Assembly (NCBI RefSeq): GCF_017640745.1 | Contig: NZ_JAEPQA010000021.1 | Coordinates: 1 to 64,000 of the forward strand | Direction: 5' to 3' | From: Nisaea sp. | GTDB lineage: Bacteria > Pseudomonadota > Alphaproteobacteria > Thalassobaculales > Thalassobaculaceae | Length of the DNA: 64,000 nucleotides | Translations under genes and position numbers: made by a program | Shown here: in pieces, positions 43,589 through 52,476 of the stretch | How the letters are laid out: each line of letters begins with the position of its first letter | Position numbering within the stretch: the first letter of the stretch is position 1 | The notes under the pieces: generated by a model | What the model was told of the DNA's origin: nothing | The model's database searches: none | Seen by the model: the letters and a program-made list of their open reading frames with translations, nothing else

Positions 43589-44836
43589 TTACCCGCCGGT
43601 CGGCATGGTGGCGACTTCTTCGCCGGTCTCGCCCGGAACCGGCACGCAAGGGACGTGCTTGCGGACCAGCATGGCGCAGGCATTGCGGGCGTCGGCCTCA
43701 GTGAAGCCGAAGATCCGGGACCGGAAGACGGTGCCGTGGTCGCGGGTGATCTGCTCAACGGAGTCCTTGGAGTCCGCCACGACCTTTTTCAGATGGGTGC
43801 GCGCGGTGCGGATCATCTGTTCGGCCGGCGCGCGGCTCGAATAGGCGCCGACCTGGATGCCCCAGTCGCGGTCCGAGAGATCCTCGCTGCCGGATCCTTG
43901 CAGCGCGTCGTCGGAGACGGCGGATTGGGCGGCGGCGAGTTGTACTGTCGCGGGAGCGTCGCTGCTCGGTATCGGCCGCGCGACCGGGATCGGCGCCGGC
44001 ACCCGGTTGCGGGCGATCTGGATCGCTTTCTTGAAGCCGCGGTTCAGCAGCGAGACCATGTGCTTGTCGCGCGATTTCGCGGTCCGCCCGCCGAACACGA
44101 CGGCGATGATGTGGTGGCCGTTGCTGTGCACGGAGGTGACGAGATTGAAGCCCGAGGCCCGGGTGTAGCCGGTCTTGATCCCGTCGGTGCCGGAATAGCG
44201 CCCGAGCAGGTTGTTGTGGTTCTTGTAGGTCCGACCTTTGTAGGTGAATTTCTCGGTCTTGAAATAGTGGTAGTATTGCGGGAAGTCGCGCTGGATGCGC
44301 AGGCCGAGCTTGGCCATGTCGCGCGCGGTGCTTTTCTGCCGCCGATTGGGAAGGCCCGAGGCGTTGCGGAAAGTCGTATGCGTCATCCCGATGTTCCGCG
44401 CTTTCTCGGTCATCGCGATGGCAAAGTGGACCTCGCTCTTCGCCAGATGCTCGGCGACCACGGTCGCGGCGTCGTTGGCGGAGCGGGTAACGAGAGCCAG
44501 GATCGCGTCCTCGACAGAAAGGGTCTGGCCTTCGCGCAGATCGATATTCGTCTGCGGCTGTCCGGCGGCCCGCTTGGAGACCTTCATCCGGGTCTTCAGC
44601 GTGACTTTGCCCCGGTCGAGCGCGTCGAACAGCATGTACAGGGTCATGATCTTGGTGAGCGAGGCCGGATAGTTCCGCGTGTCAGCGTTCTTCGCATAGA
44701 GCACGTCCAGCGTGTCGGCATCCATCACGAAAGAGGCGTAGCGCGCCTCGGCCGCGCTGGCGGAAAGCCAGATCGCCAGACCGAAAGCGACGACGCAAAC
44801 GGCTCTCCAGACCCGTGCTGTCACGCTTCGCGCCAT
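43589..44836 (-). CDS. D-alanyl-D-alanine carboxypeptidase with SPOR domain
   Basis: The product has 415 residues from the ATG at 44836, which has GGGGGAG upstream. It has a signal peptide (VWRAVCVVAFGLAIWLSASA), then the S11 penicillin-binding domain with the three motifs SLTK (Ser nucleophile near residue 62), SAN and KTGYT. The linker is proline/alanine-rich. The last 80 residues form a SPOR domain (WGIQVGAYSSRAPAEQMI onward), which binds denuded glycan strands at the septum. It trims the terminal D-alanine of peptidoglycan stem peptides, probably at division sites. Confidence 0.93.
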   Translation of the reverse strand: MARSVTARVWRAVCVVAFGLAIWLSASAAEARYASFVMDADTLDVLYAKNADTRNYPASLTKIMTLYMLFDALDRGKVTLKTRMKVSKRAAGQPQTNIDLREGQTLSVEDAILALVTRSANDAATVVAEHLAKSEVHFAIAMTEKARNIGMTHTTFRNASGLPNRRQKSTARDMAKLGLRIQRDFPQYYHYFKTEKFTYKGRTYKNHNNLLGRYSGTDGIKTGYTRASGFNLVTSVHSNGHHIIAVVFGGRTAKSRDKHMVSLLNRGFKKAIQIARNRVPAPIPVARPIPSSDAPATVQLAAAQSAVSDDALQGSGSEDLSDRDWGIQVGAYSSRAPAEQMIRTARTHLKKVVADSKDSVEQITRDHGTVFRSRIFGFTEADARNACAMLVRKHVPCVPVPGETGEEVATMPTGG

Positions 44837-45051
44837 ATCTCCCCCAGAGCCCTTGCGCCGTCCGATGACGGTGCCGTTAGCCATACACAAAATCGCCAGA
44901 ATCTTATGTAAGGGCTTAGCTGTTGTCCATAAGTAATTGAATTAGAATTAAACCCGCGCTCCCGATCAGGGCGAATACCGAGATCGTAATAAACTATTCT
45001 TGCTGGCGAATTCGTTGGATTGAAAGACTTTTTAGAGGCGGTCAGAGAAAA

Positions 45052-45066
45052 TTGTGCACTGCACAA
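45052..45066. promoter_or_regulatory. PhaR-like box 1
   Basis: TTGTGCACTGCACAA is a perfect odd palindrome (TTGTGCA-C-TGCACAA) upstream of the phasin -35. PhaR, the granule-sensing repressor of phasin genes, binds TGC/GCA-rich sites in Paracoccus and relatives. The TGCA-N-TGCA core recurs at 45114-45122. Confidence 0.5.
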
Positions 45067-45075
45067 AAAAATCTC

Positions 45076-45103
45076 TTGATCTTAGGGCGCCGATCCATAT
45101 TTT
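45076..45103 (+). promoter_or_regulatory. Sigma70-type promoter of the phasin gene
   Basis: The -35 is TTGATC at 45076-45081 and the -10 is TATTTT at 45098-45103, with a 16-bp spacer. Transcription would start near 45110, inside the second PhaR-like box, giving a leader of about 138 bases. Confidence 0.5.
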
Positions 45104-45110
45104 AGAGGCG

Positions 45111-45125
45111 TGTTGCAGTGCAGCA
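45111..45125. promoter_or_regulatory. PhaR-like box 2
   Basis: TGTTGCAGTGCAGCA is a nearly perfect palindrome around TGCAGTGCA. It sits where transcription from the phasin promoter would begin, the expected place for a repressor site. Confidence 0.5.
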
Positions 45126-45247
45126 TGAGAGCGCGGACAGGATCAAGAGATTTGCGTGTCCAGGTGACATGCCTGCGACCCCCCAGGGACGGTCCCCCGA
45201 GAAGAGCCGGCCCGAACGAGAGCCAACAAATTGCAAGGAGAGTGAAC

Positions 45248-45778
45248 ATGGTTGCGAAGAAAACCACCTCCGCCGGTGCCGCCGACAAGATTGAAGAATC
45301 GGTCGCGGCCGGCAAGGAAACCGTCGAAGCCGCTCTGAAGGCGACCCAGGAAGTCGCGCAGAAGGGCTACGACCAGGCGGTTGTTCTGATGAAGGAAAAC
45401 GCCGAGAAGGCCCAGAAGGCCCTCTATGGCGGCTATGACGAGTATGCCACGCTCGGCAAGGCGAACTACGACGCCTATGTCACGGCGATGAATGTCTGGT
45501 CCAAGGGCTTCGAGACCATCGGCAAGGAACTCTATGCCTTCGGTCAGGAAAGCGTCGAGACCTCCGTCGAGATCAGCAAGTCCGCGATGTCCTGCAAGAC
45601 CGTCAGCGACCTGCTGGAACTGCAGAACGACGTGACCAAGAAGAGCTATGACAAGACGCTCGAGGAGCTCACCAAGATCTCCGAGCTGTCCGTCAAGACG
45701 GCGAACGAAGCGATGAAGCCGATCCAGGACAGCCTGACCGGCACCTTCGAGAAGCTGACCAAGCCGATCGCCGCCTGA
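45248..45778 (+). CDS. phaP: Phasin (polyhydroxyalkanoate granule protein)
   Basis: The product has 176 residues from the ATG at 45248, with AAGGAGAG upstream. It is highly helical and amphipathic with no membrane segment: [60 protein letters not shown], and the phasin-2 block [20 protein letters not shown]. The lysine/alanine-rich N-terminus ([14 protein letters not shown]) is typical of alphaproteobacterial phasins. It coats carbon-storage granules and limits their size. A strong terminator follows. Confidence 0.92.
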   Translation: MVAKKTTSAGAADKIEESVAAGKETVEAALKATQEVAQKGYDQAVVLMKENAEKAQKALYGGYDEYATLGKANYDAYVTAMNVWSKGFETIGKELYAFGQESVETSVEISKSAMSCKTVSDLLELQNDVTKKSYDKTLEELTKISELSVKTANEAMKPIQDSLTGTFEKLTKPIAA

Positions 45779-45805
45779 CCGGCAGCCTCAATCGGTTCCG
45801 AATGC

Positions 45806-45845
45806 GAGAGCCCGGCCGTTTCGGCCGGGCTCTTCGCGTTTTTGC
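45806..45845 (+). terminator. Rho-independent terminator after phaP
   Basis: AGAGCCCGGCC (45807-45817) pairs with GGCCGGGCTCT (45823-45833), an 11-bp stem with a 5-base loop, followed by a T-rich run after four bases. Confidence 0.85.
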
Positions 45846-46049
45846 ATACCGGAACGAATGTGGTTCCGCCGCCGATTAGGCCTTGCAAGATCTTGTGCTC
45901 GACACGAAATGTCTGTCACCCTACCTGCATGTGTCTATGGCCTCATGTATGATGCTGCACGGACTTCTCCGAGGCCCCGAAAGACCTATTTAGCTCGTGC
46001 AGCATTCGAGCGCCTGTCCGTCAGGCGCGGAACATTCATGGTTCTGGGA

Positions 46050-46376
46050 ATGAGTGACGACGACAAGAAAAACGGTGACGGCACGAATACGGGTGTGGTG
46101 GTCAAGGCACGGCCGAAAACCAAGAAGCCGGCCATGTACAAGGTCATCATGCTGAATGACGATTACACGCCGATGGAGTTTGTCGTTCACGTTCTGGAAA
46201 GATTCTTCTCGAAGAATAGGGAAGAGGCGACGACGATCATGCTGCATGTCCACCAGCGCGGTGTTGGGGTCTGCGGCGTCTATACCTACGAGGTCGCCGA
46301 AACGAAGGTAACGCAGGTGATGGATTTCGCCCGTCAGCACCAGCACCCGTTGCAATGCACTCTGGAAAAGGCTTGA
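46050..46376 (+). CDS. clpS: ATP-dependent Clp protease adaptor ClpS
   Basis: The product has 108 residues if started at [11 protein letters not shown]. An ATG four codons earlier at 46038 has a better-placed GGAA and is equally possible. The core matches alphaproteobacterial Clp[21 protein letters not shown], then [13 protein letters not shown], the [20 protein letters not shown] block, and [12 protein letters not shown]. Its Asn-Asp-Asp and His residues form the pocket for N-terminal Leu, Phe, Trp and Tyr. It delivers N-degron substrates to ClpAP. clpA starts 6 bp after its stop. Confidence 0.95.
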   Translation: MSDDDKKNGDGTNTGVVVKARPKTKKPAMYKVIMLNDDYTPMEFVVHVLERFFSKNREEATTIMLHVHQRGVGVCGVYTYEVAETKVTQVMDFARQHQHPLQCTLEKA

Positions 46377-46382
46377 TCAGAC

Positions 46383-48701
46383 ATGCTGTCGAAAAATCTT
46401 GAAGAAAGCCTGCACCGCGCCCTCGATCTCGCGAACGAGCGCCAGCACGAATATGCGACGCTGGAGCATCTGCTCTTCGCGCTGACGTCCGATCAGGACG
46501 CCGTGGCGGTGATGCGGGCCTGTGATGTCGACGTGGAGCGGCTGCGCAACGATCTCGCCGGCTATATCGACAACGATCTGATGAACCTGATCCGGACCGA
46601 GGAAGAGGAAGCGAAGCCGACCGCCGGCTTCCAGCGCGTGGTTCAGCGCGCCGTCATCCATGTCCAGTCCTCCGGGCGCGCCGAAGTGACCGGCGCCAAC
46701 GTCCTTGTCGCGCTGTTCTCCGAGCGCGAGAGCCACGCCGTCTATTTCCTGCAGGAGCAGGAGATGTCCCGCTTCGATGCGGTGAACTACATCTCCCATG
46801 GCATCGCCAAGGTGCACGGACAGTCGGAAACCCGCCGGGTCGACGGCGCCGAAGAGGAAGCCAAACAGGAAACCGTCAACAAGAGCGGCAACGAGGCGCT
46901 CGACGCCTATTGCGTGGATCTGAACAAGAAGGCGATGGCGGGCAAGATCGATCCGCTGATCGGCCGCGAATTCGAGGTCGAGCGCACGATCCAGATCCTT
47001 TGCCGCCGGACCAAGAACAATCCGCTCTACGTGGGCGACCCGGGCGTCGGCAAGACCGCGATCGCCGAGGGCTTGGCCCGCCGCATCGTCGACGGCAACG
47101 TGCCGGAGGTTCTCGAGAACGCGCAGATCTTCGCGCTCGACATGGGCGCGCTGCTCGCCGGCACTCGCTATCGCGGCGATTTCGAGGAGCGGCTGAAGGC
47201 CGTCGTCAACGAGCTCGAACGCAATCCGGACGCGGTGCTGTTCATCGACGAGATTCATACCGTGATCGGCGCGGGCGCTACCTCGGGCGGTGCGATGGAC
47301 GCCTCGAACCTGCTGAAGCCGGCCTTGCAGTCCGGCGCACTGCGCTGCATCGGCTCGACCACCTACAAGGAATTCCGGACCCATTTCGAGAAGGACCGGG
47401 CCCTGGTGCGCCGCTTCCAGAAGATCGACGTGAAGGAACCGTCGATCGAGGACAGCATCAAGATCCTCAAGGGTCTGAAGCCCTATTACGAGGAGCACCA
47501 CAAGGTGCGCTTCACCAACGATGCGCTTAAGACGGCGGTGGAACTGTCGGCAAAATACATCGGCGACCGGAAACTTCCGGACAAGGCGATCGACGTGATC
47601 GACGAGGTCGGCGCGGCGCAGATGCTCGTTGCTCCGTCGAAGCGGCGCAAGACCATCGGCGTCAAGGAAGTCGAGGAGATCGTCGCCAAGATCGCCCGCA
47701 TCCCGCCGAAGAGCGTCTCGACCGACGACAAGACGGTGCTGAAGAACCTGGAGCGGGATCTGAAGACCGTCGTGTTCGGGCAGGATACCGCGATCGCGTC
47801 GCTGGCGACGGCGATCAAGCTGTCCCGTGCGGGGCTGCGCGAGCCGGAAAAACCGATCGGCAACTATCTTTTCTCCGGCCCGACCGGTGTCGGCAAGACC
47901 GAGGTAGCGCGTCAGCTCGCCAACGCTCTCGGCATCGAGCTGACCCGTTTCGACATGTCGGAATACATGGAGCGCCACAGCGTCTCCCGCCTGATCGGCG
48001 CGCCTCCGGGCTATGTCGGCTTCGATCAGGGCGGTCTACTGACCGACGCGATCGACCAGCATCCGCATTGCGTGCTGCTGCTGGACGAGATCGAGAAGGC
48101 CCATCCGGACCTTTTCAACGTCCTGCTGCAGGTGATGGATCATGGCAAGCTGACGGATCACAACGGCAAGACCGTGGATTTCCGCAATGTCATCCTGATC
48201 ATGACCACCAATGCCGGTGCGTCGGATCTGGCCAAGGAAGCGATCGGCTTCGCGCGCACCCAGCGCGAGGGCGACGATACCGAGGCGATCAACAAGATGT
48301 TCACCCCGGAATTCCGCAACCGTCTGGATGCGATCATCCCGTTCAGCAATCTGACGCCGGAAATCATCTCCCGCGTGGTGGAGAAATTCATCATGCAGCT
48401 CGAGGTGCAGCTCTCCGACCGCGGTGTGACCATCGAGCTCAGCGATGCCGCCCGCACCTGGCTCGGCGAGAAGGGCTACGACCGTCTCTACGGTGCCCGC
48501 CCGCTTGCCCGCGTGATCCAGGAGCACGTGAAGAAACCGCTGGCCGAGGAATTGCTCTTCGGGAAGCTGGTCAAGGGGGGCCTTGTCCGCGTCGATCTGG
48601 AGGAAGACAAGCTGGTCTTCTCCTATCCGGACGAGGACAGCGACAAGGGCTCCGGTGGCGGTTCTACGAAGCGCGAGAAGAAAAAGCCGGAACTGGTCTG
48701 A
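46383..48701 (+). CDS. clpA: ATP-dependent Clp protease ATP-binding subunit ClpA
   Basis: This 772-residue AAA+ unfoldase has two tandem Clp N repeats at residues 1-145, which bind ClpS. AAA domain 1 has Walker [14 protein letters not shown] near 218 and Walker [23 protein letters not shown] domain 2 has [14 protein letters not shown] near 500 and [14 protein letters not shown]. The D2-small domain follows, and the tail is charged ([12 protein letters not shown]). It feeds unfolded proteins into ClpP, which is not in this window. It is coupled to clpS and ends at a strong terminator. Confidence 0.97.
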   Translation: MLSKNLEESLHRALDLANERQHEYATLEHLLFALTSDQDAVAVMRACDVDVERLRNDLAGYIDNDLMNLIRTEEEEAKPTAGFQRVVQRAVIHVQSSGRAEVTGANVLVALFSERESHAVYFLQEQEMSRFDAVNYISHGIAKVHGQSETRRVDGAEEEAKQETVNKSGNEALDAYCVDLNKKAMAGKIDPLIGREFEVERTIQILCRRTKNNPLYVGDPGVGKTAIAEGLARRIVDGNVPEVLENAQIFALDMGALLAGTRYRGDFEERLKAVVNELERNPDAVLFIDEIHTVIGAGATSGGAMDASNLLKPALQSGALRCIGSTTYKEFRTHFEKDRALVRRFQKIDVKEPSIEDSIKILKGLKPYYEEHHKVRFTNDALKTAVELSAKYIGDRKLPDKAIDVIDEVGAAQMLVAPSKRRKTIGVKEVEEIVAKIARIPPKSVSTDDKTVLKNLERDLKTVVFGQDTAIASLATAIKLSRAGLREPEKPIGNYLFSGPTGVGKTEVARQLANALGIELTRFDMSEYMERHSVSRLIGAPPGYVGFDQGGLLTDAIDQHPHCVLLLDEIEKAHPDLFNVLLQVMDHGKLTDHNGKTVDFRNVILIMTTNAGASDLAKEAIGFARTQREGDDTEAINKMFTPEFRNRLDAIIPFSNLTPEIISRVVEKFIMQLEVQLSDRGVTIELSDAARTWLGEKGYDRLYGARPLARVIQEHVKKPLAEELLFGKLVKGGLVRVDLEEDKLVFSYPDEDSDKGSGGGSTKREKKKPELV

Positions 48702-48728
48702 TCCCGGACCGGGGATTTCAGGCAAAAG

Positions 48729-48761
48729 AAAAGGCCCGCGCACTGCGCGGGCCTTTTTCTT
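48729..48761. terminator. Rho-independent terminator between clpA and the small gene
   Basis: AAGGCCCGCGC (48731-48741) pairs with GCGCGGGCCTT (48745-48755) around a three-base loop, with a T-run on the plus strand and an A-run before it. It can work in both directions. Confidence 0.88.
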
Positions 48762-48785
48762 ATCGATGTTTCCTCGCCGAGGTGC

Positions 48786-48974
48786 TCAGGCAGCCTGCAG
48801 GTAGGAGTCGTTAGCACCGAGGACCGACTTCAGCGCGTCCGGGTCAATGCGCCAGGCACCGTTCACATTGGCCGCGATGCTCGCGTGACGGTCAACGAGA
48901 ACGCGCATTTCCGAATTGGTGAAGCCGTTCATTTCAGCGGCCTCGAGAAGGGTGATGCAGAAGCGGTCGCCCAT
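48786..48974 (-). CDS. Small conserved-looking protein (62 residues)
   Basis: The ATG has GGGAG eight bases upstream. The sequence is compact and helical: MGDRFCITLLEAAEMNGFTN, then SEMRVLVDRHASIAANVNGA, then WRIDPDALKSVLGANDSYLQ. The EAAEMNGFTNSEMRVLV part could form a helix-turn-helix, and W-R-I-D-P-x-A-L is like the end of excisionase/MerR-type DNA-binding modules. This is only a suggestion. It has its own spacing and a shared terminator, so it looks like a real gene. Confidence 0.6.
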   Translation of the reverse strand: MGDRFCITLLEAAEMNGFTNSEMRVLVDRHASIAANVNGAWRIDPDALKSVLGANDSYLQAA

Positions 48975-49110
48975 GGTCTAACTCCCTAATCAATTTGAAT
49001 GTCGCGGACGGCGCCGTAAGGCAGCCGGTCTGCGTGTTTGCTAGAATTCATATTGGCCTATCTTACGATGTTGCGGTGCAAAAATACCGAAGACCAGCCA
49101 TGCGCCACGT

Positions 49111-50283
49111 TCAGGTCTCGTGACGGAAGGGTGACTGTTTTTCGAGTGCGTCCTTCTCGTATTCCATCTGCATCCGTTCGCGGCGCAGGAAATCTCCGAC
49201 CGCGTCCCGGAAGGATTGCGACGGGATCAGATGGGCGCTGTAGGTGTAGCGGGGCAGGTAGCCACGCTGGATCTTGTGCTGACCCTGAGCCCCGGCCTCG
49301 ACCCACTCGAGGCCCCGCTCGATGGCGAAATCGATCGCCTGATAATAGCAAAGCTCGAAATGCAGGAACTTGAAGTCGGCGATGCAGCCCCAGTTGCGGC
49401 CGAACAGCGTGGTATCGCCGATCAGGTTGAGCGCGCCGGCGACGGGGGTGCCGCCCATCTCTGCGATCACCAGCAGGACGCGGTCGGCAAGCCGCTCGCC
49501 CAGCAGATCGAAGAAGTCACGGGTGAGATAGGCCGATCCCCATTTGCGGTCGCTGGTATCCATGTAGAACCGGTAGAACGCGTCCCAGTGCCGGGGCTCG
49601 ATCATGCCGCCGGTCAGCCGGCGGATCGTCAGCCCGGCCTCCGCGGCCGCCTTGCGTTCCTTGCGGATGGCCTTGCGCTTGCGCGACGACAAGGCGCCGA
49701 GAAAATCTTCGAACGTCGCGTAGCCGTCGTTGTGCCAGTGATATTGCAGACCGACCCGCTGCAGGAACCCGGCCTCGCCGAGCGCCTGCCACTGGGACTC
49801 GGGAAGAAAATTCACATGCAGGGAGGAGACGTTGAAGCGCCGGGTGATCTCTATCAGGCCGCCGATCAGAATGTCCCTGACGGCTTCTGCATCCGTGTCC
49901 GGATGCGTGAGGAGCCGGGGGCCTGTCACTGGTGTGAAGGGAACAGCTGACAGCAATTTCGGATAATATTCGCCGCCCGCCCGCTCGTAGGCATCGGCCC
50001 AGCCCCAGTCGAAGACGTATTCGCCCTGGGAATGGCCTTTCAGATAGAGCGGGACGACGCCCGCGATCCGTCCGCTTTCGTCCGCATAGACCAGGTGCTG
50101 CGGCAGCCAGCCGGTCTCCGCCTTGACGGAGCCGCTGTCCTCCAGCGCCGAGAGAAAGGCGTGGCTGAGAAACGGGTTCTCGGGCCCGGCACTGGCATCC
50201 CAGTCCGCCGCCGCGATCTCGTGGATCGAGCGCAGAACGGAAACGGCGGCCTGTGTTTCTGTCCGGTCTTCCCCGTCGGGCAC
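49111..50283 (-). CDS. DUF482-family GNAT/FemAB-like protein
   Basis: The product has 390 residues from a GTG with GAGG upstream. It belongs to the peptidogalycan/GNAT-like DUF482 family. Visible marks are the N-terminal NPFLSHAFLSALEDSGSV, YVFDWGWADAYERAGGEYYP, HVNFLPESQW, FEDFLGALSSRKRKAIRKER, FYRFYMDTSDRKWGSAYLT, and the C-terminal GALNLIGDTTLFGRNWG, then EAGAQGQHKIQRGYLP. The fold is that of double-GNAT acyl or aminoacyl transferases. The true substrate is not known. It is probably co-transcribed with nothing else. Confidence 0.85.
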   Translation of the reverse strand: MPDGEDRTETQAAVSVLRSIHEIAAADWDASAGPENPFLSHAFLSALEDSGSVKAETGWLPQHLVYADESGRIAGVVPLYLKGHSQGEYVFDWGWADAYERAGGEYYPKLLSAVPFTPVTGPRLLTHPDTDAEAVRDILIGGLIEITRRFNVSSLHVNFLPESQWQALGEAGFLQRVGLQYHWHNDGYATFEDFLGALSSRKRKAIRKERKAAAEAGLTIRRLTGGMIEPRHWDAFYRFYMDTSDRKWGSAYLTRDFFDLLGERLADRVLLVIAEMGGTPVAGALNLIGDTTLFGRNWGCIADFKFLHFELCYYQAIDFAIERGLEWVEAGAQGQHKIQRGYLPRYTYSAHLIPSQSFRDAVGDFLRRERMQMEYEKDALEKQSPFRHET

Positions 50284-50358
50284 GATGGATTACCTCGATG
50301 CGGCGTGTCTCATGAAAGATTGTGCGCCGCAGCGATCCGTCAAGCAAATGGAGCCGGA

Positions 50359-50826
50359 TCAGGCGAGTTCGATCACCGCCTCGACCTCGACGGCGACACC
50401 GAGCGGCAGGGAGCCGGCGCCGACCGCGAAGCGGGCATGCTTGCCCTTGTCGCCGAACACTTCGACCATCAGATCGGAGGCGCCGTTCACCACCATCGGG
50501 TGCTGGGTGAAGTCGTCTGTCGCATTTACGAAGCCGCCGACTTTCACCACGCGGGCGACCTTGTCGAGATCGCCGCCGCAGGCCGCTTTCGCCTGGGCGA
50601 TGATGTTGAGGGCGCAGATCCGTGCGATCTTCTGGGCTTCTTCGGCGGTCATGTCCTTTCCGACCTTGCCGACACCCTTCAGTTCACCGTTCCAGAAAGG
50701 CACCTGGCCCGAGATATAGAGGGTCTTGCCGGAAATCACATATGGCACGTAGTTGGCTGCGGGCGCGGCGGCATTGGGAAGTTCGATGCCAAGTTCGGAA
50801 AGGCGCGCGTCGATAGAACCGGCCAT
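50359..50826 (-). CDS. RidA/YjgF-family protein
   Basis: The product has 155 residues with AAGGAG eight bases upstream of the ATG. It has the RidA core NYVPYVISGKTLYISGQVPF near residue 25, then GELKGVGKVGKDM, the LNIIAQAKAACGGDLDKVAR helix, and FTQHPMVVNGASDLM. The usual R-x-C-V substrate-binding part of true RidA is replaced by AGSLPLGVAVEVEAVIE, so it belongs to the longer YjgH/TdcF-like group rather than canonical RidA. The family hydrolyses reactive enamines/imines formed by PLP enzymes. Confidence 0.85.
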   Translation of the reverse strand: MAGSIDARLSELGIELPNAAAPAANYVPYVISGKTLYISGQVPFWNGELKGVGKVGKDMTAEEAQKIARICALNIIAQAKAACGGDLDKVARVVKVGGFVNATDDFTQHPMVVNGASDLMVEVFGDKGKHARFAVGAGSLPLGVAVEVEAVIELA

Positions 50827-50924
50827 GAGGTGACTCCTTCAAAATTCTGGAACGATCTGTTAGAAAAGGTCCGCGAGGAACGGCGCGAAGCATAGACAGT
50901 CGCGCCGAAGGTCGCTAACGTTTT

Positions 50925-51148
50925 CGAAAAAGAAGGGTGCGTCAGTAAATGACGCACCCAGGATCGGACGATAGAGGCTTCGTCCTTAGGAGCTTCACAG
51001 GGTAATCGGGGAGCGGGGATGGGAGAGAACCGCTCCCCCAGTCTTCCATCGTTTGGCGGACGATGGAACTCTGAACCCGAAGGATTGAAGCTCTGCCCCT
51101 ACGGGTCCGCTAACTAGGGTGGAACCGTGCAATTCTGGTTCCGAAACT
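50925..51148 (-). ncRNA. Candidate structured non-coding RNA (about 220 nt)
   Basis: A minus-strand promoter and a strong terminator bracket a stretch without a reading frame. Several perfect helices are visible: GGAACC/GGTTCC (51121-51142), CCATCGT/ACGATGG (51046-51066), GGGGAGCGG/CCGCTCCCC (51008-51038), and a long-range GAGCTTCA/TGAAGCTC pairing (50990-50997 with 51086-51093) that encloses the last two. I do not recognise 6S, tmRNA, SRP or RNase P signatures in it, so it is unassigned. Confidence 0.55.
50927..50959 (-). terminator. Rho-independent terminator of the candidate ncRNA
   Basis: On the minus strand GGGTGCGTCA pairs perfectly with TGACGCACCC around five bases, followed by TTCTTTTT. 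It lies 100 bp before ridA, so it ends a separate short transcript rather than the ridA message. Confidence 0.85.
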
Positions 51149-51154
51149 CTATAT

Positions 51155-51183
51155 ATAGTAGTTCAGGGTATGTGAGACCGCAA
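51155..51183 (-). promoter_or_regulatory. Sigma70-type promoter for the candidate ncRNA
   Basis: On the minus strand the -35 TTGCGG (51178-51183) and -10 TACTAT (51155-51160) are 17 bp apart. Transcription would start near 51148. Confidence 0.55.
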
Positions 51184-51507
51184 TAAGTATTTTTGCGGTG
51201 AATTTCACAGAGTATTTGAAATACAGATAAAATAGTTAACGGATATTTACGAAGTCTCAATCGGGCTTCAGGTTCCACAGCATCTGTGCTGTCGGGCTAA
51301 AGTCGGTGCCAAGAAATCGGCATGTTTTGGCCGCCGGAATGGTCGATTTTGCTCCACCGGATCACGGTCTCGCCTCAAGAAGGAATCCTGAAAAACGGCT
51401 GGATCAAGCTGTTTTTCTCCGTGTCCTGTGCCGGGATTTCGACTTTTTCCTGAAGCCAGACGGAGAAGCGGGAACCGTCAGGGCCGTCGCTTGCTCTGGC
51501 CCGCAAT
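51184..51507. other. Intergenic region, nothing recognised
   Basis: This is AT-rich sequence up to about 51260, then mixed composition. It should contain upstream elements of the ncRNA promoter. I see no gene or clear structure. Confidence 0.4.
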
Positions 51508-52362
51508 TCAAGCGCCGGAAAGCTCCTGGAACGCCTGAAAAGCGTCGACGCACGTCCTGTAATAGGCCTCGTCCTCGAAAGATGAGGCGGCGATTCTCGC
51601 CTTGATCGCCTCGCGAGGATCGTCTTTCTCGCTCAAGATATCATGAGCGCAACGGGCGAGGCGCGCCTTCATCTGGTGGGCGAGCGGCTCCGGCGGTTCG
51701 GGCGTTCGTTCGACGAACTCGAGCGCGGGTCGGAAGTTCCGGGAACGGGTCATCGCGATCATCTGATCGGACCCGGCGGCAAGCCAGAACGCTCCACTCT
51801 TGTTGACGCAGATCATCGGAAAGAGCGCGGCGATACCAGGGGCAACACTGTTCGCATAGACCTCGCACTGCCAATAGCTGCGGGCAATCCGTGCGAAATG
51901 AAAGAAATCCTCGACCGCGACCATGCCCGACTCTTCGATTGGCAGAATCTCGATTTGCGGCTTGTCCGGATTGACCGTGTCGTTCGAGACGTCGACATAC
52001 CAGGGGCCGAACTGCATCGCGTTCTGGAAGTAGCTTTCACGGAGCACGCCCCAGATCTTCCGGCCGATCCCGCCAGCCTGAACGAAGGCACGCAGGGCGG
52101 CACTGGTCTCGCAGGACGGCGCGTGCAGATCGGCAACGAGCCTGTCGTAGAGGGTGTCCCTGATCTCTCGGCAGCGGCCGAGCGGATAAGGCTTGCCGGC
52201 GAATTCTGGCATCGCCGGCCCGAGTTCCGCGTCGACGGCCCGCCGCAGCCGCCCGAAATAGCCATGGAGCTTTTCGTGGTCGCAGAGAAACGCCCGACCG
52301 AGCTCTCGCTGTCGGGAATCCGGAGGGATCGGTTGCAGGGGCAGTAGCGTGCCTGGTGCCAT
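51508..52362 (-). CDS. Conserved hypothetical protein, unknown function
   Basis: This 284-residue soluble protein has no signal peptide or membrane helix. It begins with a helical region (RELGRAFLCDHEKLHGYFGR, then LRRAVDAELGP) and has a mixed alpha/beta middle with WGVLRESYFQNAMQFGPWYV, then DVSNDTVNPDKPQIEILPIE. The C-terminal half is helical, with FFHFARIARSYWQCEVYANS. I know no family for it. Codon use and composition match the chromosome. It lies between the ncRNA region and the chemoreceptor gene on the same strand, and a shared transcript with the chemoreceptor (114 bp upstream) is possible. Confidence 0.7.
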   Translation of the reverse strand: MAPGTLLPLQPIPPDSRQRELGRAFLCDHEKLHGYFGRLRRAVDAELGPAMPEFAGKPYPLGRCREIRDTLYDRLVADLHAPSCETSAALRAFVQAGGIGRKIWGVLRESYFQNAMQFGPWYVDVSNDTVNPDKPQIEILPIEESGMVAVEDFFHFARIARSYWQCEVYANSVAPGIAALFPMICVNKSGAFWLAAGSDQMIAMTRSRNFRPALEFVERTPEPPEPLAHQMKARLARCAHDILSEKDDPREAIKARIAASSFEDEAYYRTCVDAFQAFQELSGA

Positions 52363-52476
52363 GGGGAGGCGGGCCTCAAGATTTCCGTCTTGTTCGCGTT
52401 TTAGGAGACGGCGGCAGGACAGGCAAGACGGGATGCCGGACGGCGCGCGTTCCGCCGCCCGGTGCTCCGTTCAAGT

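Larger units (their letters stand above)
44837..45247. other. Intergenic region carrying the phasin promoter
   Basis: This 411-bp region lies between the divergent carboxypeptidase and phasin genes. It holds the promoter and two TGCA-N-TGCA elements described separately. It also carries a perfect 13-bp inverted repeat (45069-45081 and 45141-45153) that brackets the promoter. I see no gene. Confidence 0.6.

Noticed and set aside
50925-51148. Assignment of the structured RNA as 6S, tmRNA or RNase P RNA
   Set aside because: The helices form a branched layout without the long central-bulge rod of 6S. There is no tRNA-like end or tag frame, and the RNase P core words are absent. It is left unassigned.
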